From Bradyrhizobium sp. SZCCT0148 (GTDB lineage Bacteria; Pseudomonadota; Alphaproteobacteria; Rhizobiales; Xanthobacteraceae), in contig NZ_JAFCKT010000006.1 of the NCBI RefSeq assembly GCF_018129985.1, forward strand, positions 1-64,000: a stretch of 64,000 nt of DNA. The letters are read 5' to 3'. The stretch's first letter is position 1. Each line of letters begins with the position of its first letter. The translations under genes were made by a program, and so were the position numbers. The notes below the pieces were generated by a model. The model had not been told where the DNA came from. It saw only the letters and a program-made list of their open reading frames with translations, and ran no database searches. Positions 8,498 through 16,693 of this stretch are shown here, piece by piece.

Positions 8498-9212
8498 GAC
8501 GATCTCCCAGATATGCGCTGATCACCTTGGGATCGCGAACGACGTCGGCCGGCTTGCCCTCGACCAGCACCTTGCCGAGGTCGAGCACGATGGCACGGTC
8601 GACCAGGGGCATCACGATCTCCATGACGTGCTCCACCATCAACACGGTGATGCCGGTATCGCGCACCTTGCGCACCAGCGCGACACCGGTCTGCGCCTCG
8701 GTCGGCGTCAGGCCGGTGAGGACTTCGTCGAGCAGCAGCAGTTTCGGCTCGGTCGCGAGCGCACGCGCGACTTCGAGACGGCGCTTCTCGGCCGGCACGA
8801 GGTCGCTGGCGAGCACGTGGGCGCGCGTGGCAAGGCCGGTGAACTCCAGCACCTCGTGCGCCTTGCGGCGCGCCTCGCGCATCACCGTGTTGCGCACCAG
8901 CGCACCGACGATGACGTTGTCGATGACGGTCATGGTCTCGAAGCTCTTGACCACCTGGAAGGTTCGACCCACCCCGCGCTGGCAGCGTTCCGCCGCCGGC
9001 ATGTGGGTGACGTCCTCGCCGTCGAAGAGTATCGAGCCTTGCGTCGGCGGCAAGACGCCGGCGATGAGATTGAAGAGCGTCGACTTGCCGGCGCCGTTCG
9101 GGCCGATCAGGCCGACGATCTCGCCGCGGCCGACCGAGATCGAGACGTCGCTGTTGGCGACGAGGCCGCCAAACCGCTGCCAGACGCCGCGGGTTTCAAG
9201 GAGCGCGGTCAT
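8481..9212 (-). CDS. livG: Branched-chain-type ABC transporter ATPase LivG, unusual signature motif
   Basis: 243-residue partner ATPase. Walker A (GPNGAGKST) is intact near residue 37. The usual LSxGQ-type signature is replaced by LVPAEK at about 138-143, and Walker B is followed by DEVLTGL rather than DEPxxG. Variant LivG proteins of this kind occur in HAAT systems, so this is probably functional. The ATG at 9212 overlaps livM by four bases; a much longer open frame upstream in the same phase only shadows livM. Confidence 0.93.
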   Translation of the reverse strand: MTALLETRGVWQRFGGLVANSDVSISVGRGEIVGLIGPNGAGKSTLFNLIAGVLPPTQGSILFDGEDVTHMPAAERCQRGVGRTFQVVKSFETMTVIDNVIVGALVRNTVMREARRKAHEVLEFTGLATRAHVLASDLVPAEKRRLEVARALATEPKLLLLDEVLTGLTPTEAQTGVALVRKVRDTGITVLMVEHVMEIVMPLVDRAIVLDLGKVLVEGKPADVVRDPKVISAYLGDRHAVGA

Positions 9213-10192
9213 CGGCTGGCTCCCGTCTTCTTCGGGCGCGAGAACAGGCTGAGCAGGCCCCGCGGCAAAGCTAGTGAAATCAGGACGATCAGCGTGCCGT
9301 AGACGATGAGGTCGACACCGCGCCCCGAGCCGCCGAACTTGAAGCGCGTCAACTCCGTCAGCGGAATCAGGATGGCGGCCCCTAACACCGGTCCCCACAG
9401 GGTGCCGATGCCGCCGAGCACGGCGGGCAGCGCCATCAGCAACGAGAACTGGAAGCCCATGACGCTTTCGGGATCGATGTAGGAAACGAACTGGGCGTAG
9501 AAGCTGCCGCCCACCGCGACCAGGAAGGCGGAGACCGCGGCCGCGCCCATCTTGGAATTGAACACGTCGACACCGAGGCTCTCGGCCGCGTCCGGATTGT
9601 CCTTCACCGCACGCCACCAGAAACCCCATTTGGAATTTTCCAGCCACCAGGTGACGAACCAGGCAAGGCAGCACAGCGCCAGCGCGAAATAGAAGTATGG
9701 CAGCTTGGTGCGCAGGAACTGGAATTTCAGCCAGCTGTCGCCGCGGATCGGAATGGTGATGCCCATGGCAGCGCCTGCCCATTCCCAGTTGTGGAACAGG
9801 AGCAGGCCGATCTCGGCGATGACGATGGTTGCGATCACGTAGTAATGGCCGCGCAGGCGGAAGAAGGGATAACCGAGCCCCATCGCGATCAGCGCCGACA
9901 CCACGCCGCCCGCCAGCATGCCGAACCAGGGCAGCACGCCGAACTTCGTGAACAGCAGCTCGGTGGTGTAGGCACCCAGGCCGAAATACAGCGCGTGCCC
10001 GAGCGAGATCTGCCCGCAATAGCCGGACAGGATGTTCCAGCTCTGCGACAAGCCCGCATACATCAGCGTCAGGATCAGGATGTTCTGGACGACGACGTCC
10101 TTGACGAACAACGGCGTCGCTGCCGCAATCGCGGCGAGCACCGCGGCGATGATGAGGTCGCGGCGGCGCCGCGCTGCAAATTCCTTGTCCAT
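9209..10192 (-). CDS. livM: Branched-chain-type ABC transporter permease LivM
   Basis: 327-residue inner-membrane permease with about eight to ten hydrophobic segments and a short charged N terminus (MDKEFAARRRRDL). The family signature SGYCGQISLGHALYFGLGAY is present near residue 55. It pairs with LivH to form the channel. Its ATG overlaps the livH stop by one base (TGATG), a sign of tight coupling. Confidence 0.95.
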   Translation of the reverse strand: MDKEFAARRRRDLIIAAVLAAIAAATPLFVKDVVVQNILILTLMYAGLSQSWNILSGYCGQISLGHALYFGLGAYTTELLFTKFGVLPWFGMLAGGVVSALIAMGLGYPFFRLRGHYYVIATIVIAEIGLLLFHNWEWAGAAMGITIPIRGDSWLKFQFLRTKLPYFYFALALCCLAWFVTWWLENSKWGFWWRAVKDNPDAAESLGVDVFNSKMGAAAVSAFLVAVGGSFYAQFVSYIDPESVMGFQFSLLMALPAVLGGIGTLWGPVLGAAILIPLTELTRFKFGGSGRGVDLIVYGTLIVLISLALPRGLLSLFSRPKKTGASR

Positions 10193-11070
10193 CAGATCGA
10201 TCCGAACAGGCCGCGCGGCCGGATGAAGACCACCAGCAGATAGACCGCGTAGATGCCGACCGATTTCAGCGATGGCGGCAGCACCAGCGCGGTGGTGGCT
10301 TCGACAAGGCCGACGATGATGCCGCCGGCGAAGGCGCCGAACACGCTGCCGAACCCGCCGAGCGCCACCGTGACGTAGGCGATCAAGGCAAAGGACGCGC
10401 CGACGTCGGGATAGATGTAGAAGAAGCTTGCCATGATCGCCCCGGCGAGACCGACCAGCGCGGCACCAAGGCCCCAGCCGAAGGCGAACACGCGGTTCTT
10501 GTCGATGCCGACCAGCGCGACCGCACCGGGATCTTCACGGGTGGCCTCCAGCGCGCGCCCGAAATCCGTGCGATGGATGAAGAAATAGAGGCCGGCGAAC
10601 GCGAGGATCGAGACCAGCGCACCGACCAGCTGCGGCTCCGGCAGGAAGATGCCGGCGATCGAGACGGTTTTGCCGCCGAGCCAGGACTGCGGAATGCTGC
10701 GATAATCAGGCGTGAAGAAGAACTGCGCCAGGCCGCGCATCACGATGGCAAGACCGAAGGTCGAGAAGATCTGCACCATGCCGGCATTGGCCTTGGCCCG
10801 CATGGCGAAGCGTACAATGAGCAAGTAGACCACCGCTCCGAGGATGAAGAGCGCCGCGGCGACCAACGGCGCCGACAGCAAAGGATCGATGGCGAAGAAC
10901 GCGAACAGGAAGAAGGACAGGTACATCGCAATCATCAGGAACTCGCCATGGGCGAAGTTCGTGACGTCCATCAGGCCGAAGATCAGCGCGAGTCCGACTG
11001 CGATCAGTCCGTAGAGCAGGCCCATCAGAAGGCCGCTCGCGAGACTCTGGATAATGGCTTGGGCTGTCAA
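10192..11070 (-). CDS. livH: Branched-chain-type ABC transporter permease LivH (TTG start)
   Basis: Inner-membrane permease, 292 residues from a TTG at 11070 (protein start LTAQAIIQSLASGLL). I chose this start because GGGGGA lies seven bases upstream and because the reading frame further upstream enters non-coding sequence next to a palindromic repeat. The motif GLMDVTNFAHGEF and multiple hydrophobic helices match LivH. It follows livK after a 224-base gap that holds the repeat, so the permease genes may be expressed at a lower level than the binding protein. Confidence 0.92.
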   Translation of the reverse strand: MTAQAIIQSLASGLLMGLLYGLIAVGLALIFGLMDVTNFAHGEFLMIAMYLSFFLFAFFAIDPLLSAPLVAAALFILGAVVYLLIVRFAMRAKANAGMVQIFSTFGLAIVMRGLAQFFFTPDYRSIPQSWLGGKTVSIAGIFLPEPQLVGALVSILAFAGLYFFIHRTDFGRALEATREDPGAVALVGIDKNRVFAFGWGLGAALVGLAGAIMASFFYIYPDVGASFALIAYVTVALGGFGSVFGAFAGGIIVGLVEATTALVLPPSLKSVGIYAVYLLVVFIRPRGLFGSI

Positions 11071-11120
11071 AAGTCTGTCCCCCGAAATGCGCTCAGAATG
11101 AGAGCCGAAGCTACCTCCTC

Positions 11121-11238
11121 CGTCATTGCGAGAAGCTCGCGACAAAACTGCGTAGCAATTTTGCGCTGATGCGACGAAGCAATCCAGACCGTCTGCGTGG
11201 ATACATTTCTGGATTGCTTCGCTTCGCTCGCAATGACG
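11121..11238. repeat. Dispersed palindromic repeat, family A, copy 1
   Basis: Ends CGTCATTGCGAG and CTCGCAATGACG are perfect 12-bp inverted repeats around an inner pair of GAAGCAATCCAG-like arms. It lies between livK and livH. Further copies of the same family are at 20676-20755, 45380-45466 and 53441-53526. It resembles the BIME/REP class of intergenic repeats common in Bradyrhizobium-like genomes. Confidence 0.8.
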
Positions 11239-11294
11239 TCGCGGGGAGAAAGCTCGATTGGCTTACACCGCCAAAGTGCTTGGTCCCCGACCGC

Positions 11295-12539
11295 TTACTT
11301 CATAGGCCAGACCGCTTCCGCGATCGCGGCTTGCGGCGGGAAGATCGTGACGAACTTGCCGCCGACATATTGCAGAAGCACCGGGTCGGCGTCGTTGTTT
11401 TGGCCCATTTCGTCGAACTTCACACGCTTCCAGGGCATGATGGTCTGCTCGCCCGGGATGTCGGTCGCCGCCAGCGCGTCACGGATCTTCTCGCCATCGG
11501 TCGACTTGGCGCGGTTGATGGCGTCAGCGAGGATGATCAGGCCCATGAATTGGCGCGAGGTGAGGTCGTTGAAGTCCTTGCCCGAGCGCGTCTTGAACAT
11601 CTCGTTGATCTTGCCGACCATCGGGCGCTTCTGCGCGAGGTCGAGCGAGAAGGTGCCGCGCGAGATCACGCCTTCGAGCTTGTCGCCGACGGCATCGTAG
11701 AGCGCCTTCTCGGAGAAGCCGGCGTCCTGCGCCACGATCGCGTTCGGCTTGTATCCGAGCTCGGCCATGGTCTTGACCAGCAGGATGCCGTCGGTGGTGT
11801 AGCTCGAGGGCATCAGCACGTCGGCGTTCGCGGACTTGAGCTGCTGCACCTCGGCCGAGAGCGAGGGCGAATTGGCGCGATACTTGATGTCGGTGACAAT
11901 CTTGTAGCCGCGCTCGCCGGCGATCTTGGCCTGGGCGTTGCCGGAATCGGTGCCGAAGATGGTATCCTCGTGGAACAGCGACAGCGTCTCGATCTTGGTG
12001 CCCTTCTTCTTCAAGGCATCGAAGAAGTCGAACATGGCGGCCGAGTACATCTCGTCATGCGGCGCGGCACGGAAATAATACTTCAGGCCGCGGCGGTGCA
12101 GGCTGGGCGAGGAGTTGTCGGCGGAAACGAACGGGACCTGGTAGCGCTCGCAGATCTGGCTGACGGTGACGGCGACCGCGCTCTGATAGGTGCCGATGAT
12201 GGCGGAGACCTTCTCCTGCGTGATCAGGCGCTCGGCCTCGGCGCGGCCCTTCTGCGGATCGGCCTGGTGGTCTGCGAACACGAGACGAACCTTGGCGCCG
12301 CCGAGACCCGGAAGGCCCTCGCCCTTGGCCAGCGGCAGATCGAAATCGGTGTCCTTGTTGATGACTTCGAGCGCAGTCTCATAGGCCTTCTGCGCATCGA
12401 CGCCCTGCTGCGCGCTGCCGCCGGAGAACGGATAGATCACGCCGATCACGACTTCCGAGGTCTGTGCGCGTGCAGCCAGCGGCACCAGCGCAGCAGTAGC
12501 GGTGGCACCCAACAATACGTCGCGGCGAGTGATCGTCAT
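11295..12539 (-). CDS. livK: Branched-chain-type ABC transporter substrate-binding protein LivK
   Basis: 414-residue periplasmic binding protein of the Peripla_BP_6 type. The N terminus MTITRRDVLLGATAT carries a twin-arginine-like signal with probable cleavage after AARA. The mature part starts with EVVIGVIYPFSGGSAQQG, typical of the family. It is upstream of livHMGF and 89 bases after the DUF1445 gene, so all six may be co-transcribed from the promoter shared with the divergent lysR. Ligand unknown. Confidence 0.93.
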   Translation of the reverse strand: MTITRRDVLLGATATAALVPLAARAQTSEVVIGVIYPFSGGSAQQGVDAQKAYETALEVINKDTDFDLPLAKGEGLPGLGGAKVRLVFADHQADPQKGRAEAERLITQEKVSAIIGTYQSAVAVTVSQICERYQVPFVSADNSSPSLHRRGLKYYFRAAPHDEMYSAAMFDFFDALKKKGTKIETLSLFHEDTIFGTDSGNAQAKIAGERGYKIVTDIKYRANSPSLSAEVQQLKSANADVLMPSSYTTDGILLVKTMAELGYKPNAIVAQDAGFSEKALYDAVGDKLEGVISRGTFSLDLAQKRPMVGKINEMFKTRSGKDFNDLTSRQFMGLIILADAINRAKSTDGEKIRDALAATDIPGEQTIMPWKRVKFDEMGQNNDADPVLLQYVGGKFVTIFPPQAAIAEAVWPMK

Positions 12540-12628
12540 GGCGGAGTCCTCTTTGACTGAATTTCAGCTGATCGAATGAAGCGATTGATGGATGCGGTAA
12601 AGCTCGAAGAAGCAGCAAATGCTGCCCA

Positions 12629-13444
12629 CTAAATCACGGCCATGGTCCTGTTCTTGAGATCCGTCACCAGCATCAGGCCGGGCGAATGCGTGATGGCGAA
12701 CGGCAGCTTCGCGGCATTGATCACCGATTGCGGTGTCACGCCGCAGGCCCAGAACACCGGAATTTCGTCGTCGGCAACCGGCACCGGATCACCGTAGTCC
12801 GGCTTGGCGATATCCTTGATGCCGATCAGGTGTGGATGGCCGAGATGCACGGGCGCGCCATGCACGGCGGGATAGCGCGAGGTGATCTGCACCGCACGGA
12901 TCGCATCCGCCGGCTTGAACGGACGCATCGACACCACCATGGGGCCGGCGAATGGACCGGCCTCGCCGCAGGCGATGTTGGTGCGGTACATCGGCACGCG
13001 CACATTGCGCTCGATGTGCCGGATCGGCATGCCCTCCTCGAGCAAGGCTTCTTCGAACGAGAAGGAGCAGCCGAGCACGAAGGTTACGAGATCGTCGCGC
13101 CAATGCTTGGTCACATCGGTCGGCTCGTCGACGACCTCGCCGTCGCGCCAGACGCGGTAGCGCGGCACATCGGTGCGGATGTCGAGATCGGCGCCGAGCG
13201 AAGGGATGTGCGGGCTGCCGACGTCGGACATGCCGATGATCGGGCACGGTTTCGGATTGAGCTGGCAGAAACGATGAAAGGCGCTGGCGTATTCCGCCGG
13301 CAGGATCGCCAGATTGCCCTGGACGAAACCGGGGGCGACGCCGGCGGTCGAGGCGACCAGCCCTTGCCGGTAGGCAAGCCGCGCCGTGCGGCTCGGAAGC
13401 GCGTCGGGTGTTTCAGTTTGCTGCATTGCCACCAAAACAGTCAT
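12629..13444 (-). CDS. Putative hydro-lyase, DUF1445 (D-glutamate cyclase-like family)
   Basis: 271-residue cytoplasmic protein of the DUF1445 family, recognised by the block QGNLAILPAEYASAFHRFCQ and by VPMYRTNI and FWACGVTPQS. A mammalian relative has D-glutamate cyclase activity; bacterial members are called putative hydro-lyases without firm biochemistry. The start at 13444 is ATG; another ATG at 13426 has a slightly better ribosome-binding site (GGTGG). It is divergent from lysR and heads the presumed operon with livKHMGF, suggesting that it acts on the imported compound. Confidence 0.85.
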   Translation of the reverse strand: MTVLVAMQQTETPDALPSRTARLAYRQGLVASTAGVAPGFVQGNLAILPAEYASAFHRFCQLNPKPCPIIGMSDVGSPHIPSLGADLDIRTDVPRYRVWRDGEVVDEPTDVTKHWRDDLVTFVLGCSFSFEEALLEEGMPIRHIERNVRVPMYRTNIACGEAGPFAGPMVVSMRPFKPADAIRAVQITSRYPAVHGAPVHLGHPHLIGIKDIAKPDYGDPVPVADDEIPVFWACGVTPQSVINAAKLPFAITHSPGLMLVTDLKNRTMAVI

Positions 13445-13524
13445 GTGAACGATCTGCCTATAAACTCGACAAAGACAGCCAACACCAAGCGTGCTATAAA
13501 GTCTAATCGTCCTTTCTAATGGAT

Positions 13525-13547
13525 ATCGATAAATTCATTTTATCGAT
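13525..13547. promoter_or_regulatory. Candidate LysR operator, perfect 9-bp inverted repeat
   Basis: ATCGATAAA-TTCAT-TTTATCGAT, a perfect inverted repeat in the divergent gap between the DUF1445 gene and lysR. It begins 17 bases before the preferred lysR start and overlaps an upstream in-frame ATG at 13519, which argues against that earlier start. LysR regulators usually bind AT-rich interrupted palindromes of this kind in divergent gaps and control their own gene as well. Confidence 0.6.
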
Positions 13548-13563
13548 GAGGGAAATCTTTCCA

Positions 13564-14481
13564 ATGCTGGACTTCAGGTCGATCGAGACTTTCCTCTGGG
13601 TCGTAAAGCTCGGCAGCTTCCGCGGCGCGGCGGCGCGGCTCAATACGACCCAGCCGGCCATCTCCCAGCGCATCGCCCAGCTCGAGCGCGAGATGGGCGT
13701 CAAGCTCCTCAACCGCGACCACCGCGTGGCATCACCGACGCCGAGCGGCCGGCAGATGATGGTCTATGCGGAGAAGCTGATCGGCCTGCGTGCTCAGATG
13801 ATGGCCGAGGTCGGCGACCGCTCCGCGATGCGCGGCGTGATGCGGCTCGGCGTCGCCGAGACCATCGTGCACACTTGGTTGCCGCGCCTCGTGAAGAGCG
13901 TGAATCAGGTCTATCCGAACCTGTCACTGGAGATCGAGGTCGACATCACCCCGAACCTGACCGCGCGCCTGCTGGCGCAGGAGATCGAGCTTGCCTTCGT
14001 GGTCGGACCGCTGTCGGCGTCCGGCGTGCACAACCGCGTGCTCGCCGATTACCCGATAGGCTTCCTGGCAAGCCCTTCGCTCGGCCTCGGCAAAGGCCGG
14101 GTGACGCCGGCAGAGCTCGCGCGGTTTCCGATCATCACCTTCCCGCGCAAGACCAAGCCTTACGAGGTGGTGCGCGAGGTATTCGACCGGCCTGAGCTGC
14201 CGCCGATCCGGCTGCACGCATCCGCATCGCTCGCCACCGTCATCCACATGGCGGTCGAGGGTCTCGGGGTCGCCGTGATCCCCGACGCGATCGTCGAGAA
14301 CGAGCTCGCCGACGGGCGATTGCAACTGCTCGACACCGATCTCGCAATCGCACCACTGACCTTCACCGCAAGCTGGCTCGCTTCACCTGACGTCGTCGCC
14401 GTGGAGCGCGTCGCCGAGCTTGCACGGCAGATTGCGCAGAGCAGCCTCGCAGTTGACGCGCCCGCGCTGGCGCGGCATTGA
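13564..14481 (+). CDS. LysR-family transcriptional regulator
   Basis: 305 residues from the ATG at 13564 (start MLDFRSIETFLWVVKLGSF). GAGGG sits about ten bases upstream, and the earlier in-frame ATG at 13519 would run through the operator palindrome. The winged HTH spans about 1-60 with the recognition part RLNTTQPAISQRIAQLE. A LysR_substrate-type effector domain occupies the rest, so a small-molecule inducer is expected. It is divergent from the DUF1445-liv set and directly followed by three catabolic genes on its own strand, which it probably controls. Inducer unknown. Confidence 0.92.
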   Translation: MLDFRSIETFLWVVKLGSFRGAAARLNTTQPAISQRIAQLEREMGVKLLNRDHRVASPTPSGRQMMVYAEKLIGLRAQMMAEVGDRSAMRGVMRLGVAETIVHTWLPRLVKSVNQVYPNLSLEIEVDITPNLTARLLAQEIELAFVVGPLSASGVHNRVLADYPIGFLASPSLGLGKGRVTPAELARFPIITFPRKTKPYEVVREVFDRPELPPIRLHASASLATVIHMAVEGLGVAVIPDAIVENELADGRLQLLDTDLAIAPLTFTASWLASPDVVAVERVAELARQIAQSSLAVDAPALARH

Positions 14482-14513
14482 AAAAGGCGCCGGACGAAAG
14501 AGAGAACGACCGC

Positions 14514-15764
14514 ATGAGCCGAGCCGCCTCCAATCTGCAAATCGATTCCGCCCGCCTCTGGGGCTCCATCCACGAGACCGCGCAATTCGGCGCGACGGCC
14601 AAGGGCGGCGTGCGGAGGCTGACGCTAAGCAGCGAAGACAAGCAGGTGCGCGACTGGTTCCGCAGGGCATGCGAGGACGCGGGTCTCGAAGTCCATACCG
14701 ACGCGCTCGGATCGCAGTTCGGCCTGCGCAAGGGGCGCGACATGTCGAAGCTGCCGGTCGGCATCGGCTCGCATCTCGACACCCAGCCGACCGGTGGCAA
14801 GTATGACGGCATCCTCGGCACGCTCGGCGCGCTCGAGGTGATCCGCACACTCAACGATGCCGGCATCGAGACCGAAGCGCCGATCTGCATCGTCAACTGG
14901 ACCAACGAGGAAGGCTCGCGCTTCGCGCCTGCGATGATGGCCTCCGCGGCTTACGTCGGCGATTTCACCACCGACGACATTTTGTCGCGCAAGGACGCCG
15001 AGGGCACGACCGTCGGCCAGGCACTGGACAGCATCGGCTATCGCGGCGACAAGCCCGTCGGCTTCCAGAAGCTCGGCTGCTTCGTCGAACTGCATATCGA
15101 GCAGGGCCCGATCCTGGAGGCCGAGGGCAAGACCATCGGCGTGGTCGATTCCGGCCAGGGCGTGCTCTGGTACGACGGCAGGATATCAGGCTTCGAGAGC
15201 CATGCGGGCTCCACGCCGATGCCGCTGCGACGCGACGCGCTGGCGACCCTGTCGGAGATCGTGCTGGCGATGGAATCCATCGCGAAGAAGCTCGGACCGA
15301 ACGCGGTCGGCACCATCGGCGAGGCCGTGATCGCAAACCCCTCGCGCAACGTCATTCCCGGCGAGATCGCCTTCACCATGGATTGCCGCAGCGCGGACGG
15401 CGCCATCATGGATGCGCTCGATCGCGACCTCCGCGCCGCGATTGCAGAGATCGCCGCGCGCCGCAGGGTCGAGGTCAAGATCGATCTGGTCTGGCGCAAG
15501 CCGCCGACGCATTTCGATCCCAAGCTGATCGCAGCGGTCGAGAACGCAGCCAAAACGCTCGGCTATCCCTCGCGCCGCATCACTTCCGGCGCCGGCCACG
15601 ACGCCTGCAACCTCAACACCGTGATGCCGGCGGCGATGGTGTTCGTGCCCTGCAAGGACGGCATCAGCCACAACGAACTGGAAGACGCGACGCAGCCCGA
15701 CTGCGCCGCGGGCACCAACGTTCTCATGCATACCGTGCTGGCGATCGCCGGCGTCGCATCCTGA
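14514..15764 (+). CDS. M20-family amidohydrolase (allantoate / N-carbamoyl-amino-acid hydrolase-like)
   Basis: Zn-dependent hydrolase of 416 residues in the AllC/HyuC branch of peptidase family M20. Metal-ligand motifs are all visible: GSHLDTQPTGGKYDGILG, NEEGSRFAP, ELHIEQGP and SHNELE. Members cleave N-carbamoyl-L-amino acids, allantoate or ureidoglycine. I chose the ATG at 14514; a TTG at 14478 in the same frame overlaps the lysR end and lacks a good ribosome-binding site. It is followed by two dehydrogenases at 12- and 2-base spacing, so the three form an operon. The exact substrate is open. Confidence 0.9.
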   Translation: MSRAASNLQIDSARLWGSIHETAQFGATAKGGVRRLTLSSEDKQVRDWFRRACEDAGLEVHTDALGSQFGLRKGRDMSKLPVGIGSHLDTQPTGGKYDGILGTLGALEVIRTLNDAGIETEAPICIVNWTNEEGSRFAPAMMASAAYVGDFTTDDILSRKDAEGTTVGQALDSIGYRGDKPVGFQKLGCFVELHIEQGPILEAEGKTIGVVDSGQGVLWYDGRISGFESHAGSTPMPLRRDALATLSEIVLAMESIAKKLGPNAVGTIGEAVIANPSRNVIPGEIAFTMDCRSADGAIMDALDRDLRAAIAEIAARRRVEVKIDLVWRKPPTHFDPKLIAAVENAAKTLGYPSRRITSGAGHDACNLNTVMPAAMVFVPCKDGISHNELEDATQPDCAAGTNVLMHTVLAIAGVAS

Positions 15765-15776
15765 CCGGAGAGAATA

Positions 15777-16691
15777 ATGCGAGGAGTTTTCGTCGACGCC
15801 AATGAAGCGCTCGCCGTGATCATGGAGCGGCTGGAGAAGCCCGGCGATCCCAAGGTGCGGATCCACAGGGATCCCGATATCAAACCCGAGCAATACCCCG
15901 AGATACTCGACGGCGCCGAGATCGCGATCGTCGATCACACCGCGCTGCCGACCGAGGTCGCGAAGAAGTGCACCGGCCTCAAGCACGTCGTGTTCCTCGG
16001 CACCGGCGCGCGCAGCTACATGAACCCGGAGGAGCTGGCCGAGCTCGGCATCTCCGTGCATCTGATCAAGGGCTATGGCGACACAGCCGTCGCCGAATCC
16101 GCGATCGCGCTGATGTGGGCCTCGGCCCGCGGCATCGCCATGATGGATCGCGAGATGCGCGGCGGCAACTGGCTGCGCGAAGACGGCATGCAGCTCACCG
16201 GCAAGACGCTCGGCCTGGTCGGCTTCGGCGGCATCGCCACCGAGGTCGCACGCATCGCGGCCGGCAGCGGCATGAAGGTGATCGCCTGGAACCGCTCGCC
16301 GAAGAGCCATCCCGGCGTCGAATTCACCGATCTCGACGGCGTGCTGGCAAGGAGCGACGTCGTATCTCTGCATCTGCTGCTCAACGACGAGACGCGCGGC
16401 ATGATCACGCGCGAGAAGATCGCAAAAATGAAGCCGGGCGTTATCCTCATCAACACCGCCCGTGCCGCTGTTGTCGACGAGGCCGCCATGATCGATGCGC
16501 TGAAGTCAGGTCACATCCGCCATGCCGGGCTCGACGTCTTCAACATCGAACCGCTGCCCGGCGATCATCCGTTGACGAAGATTCCCAACGTGACACTGTC
16601 GGCGCATTCGGCGTTCCGCACGCCCGAGGCAAGCGAGAACCTGATTGGCGCGGCGTGGGAGCACTGCCGCCGGATCGTGAAAGAGCAATAA
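15777..16691 (+). CDS. D-2-hydroxyacid dehydrogenase family
   Basis: 304-residue NAD(P)-dependent dehydrogenase of the phosphoglycerate/glyoxylate reductase group. The nucleotide fold motif GLVGFGGIATEVAR is near residue 142. The catalytic Arg lies in NTARAAVVDE, the Glu in FNIEPLPGDHP, and the His in LSAHSAFRTPE. GGAGAG precedes the ATG by about five bases. It lies between the amidohydrolase and the Ldh2-type dehydrogenase, suggesting interconversion of a 2-oxo and 2-hydroxy acid made from the amidohydrolase product. Substrate not known. Confidence 0.9.
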   Translation: MRGVFVDANEALAVIMERLEKPGDPKVRIHRDPDIKPEQYPEILDGAEIAIVDHTALPTEVAKKCTGLKHVVFLGTGARSYMNPEELAELGISVHLIKGYGDTAVAESAIALMWASARGIAMMDREMRGGNWLREDGMQLTGKTLGLVGFGGIATEVARIAAGSGMKVIAWNRSPKSHPGVEFTDLDGVLARSDVVSLHLLLNDETRGMITREKIAKMKPGVILINTARAAVVDEAAMIDALKSGHIRHAGLDVFNIEPLPGDHPLTKIPNVTLSAHSAFRTPEASENLIGAAWEHCRRIVKEQ

Positions 16692-16693
16692 CA

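Noticed and set aside
11121..11238. Inverted-repeat elements considered as insertion sequences or MITEs with target duplications
   Set aside because: They are short, without a transposase or clear target duplications, and recur in intergenic gaps; a REP/BIME-like repeat explains them better.
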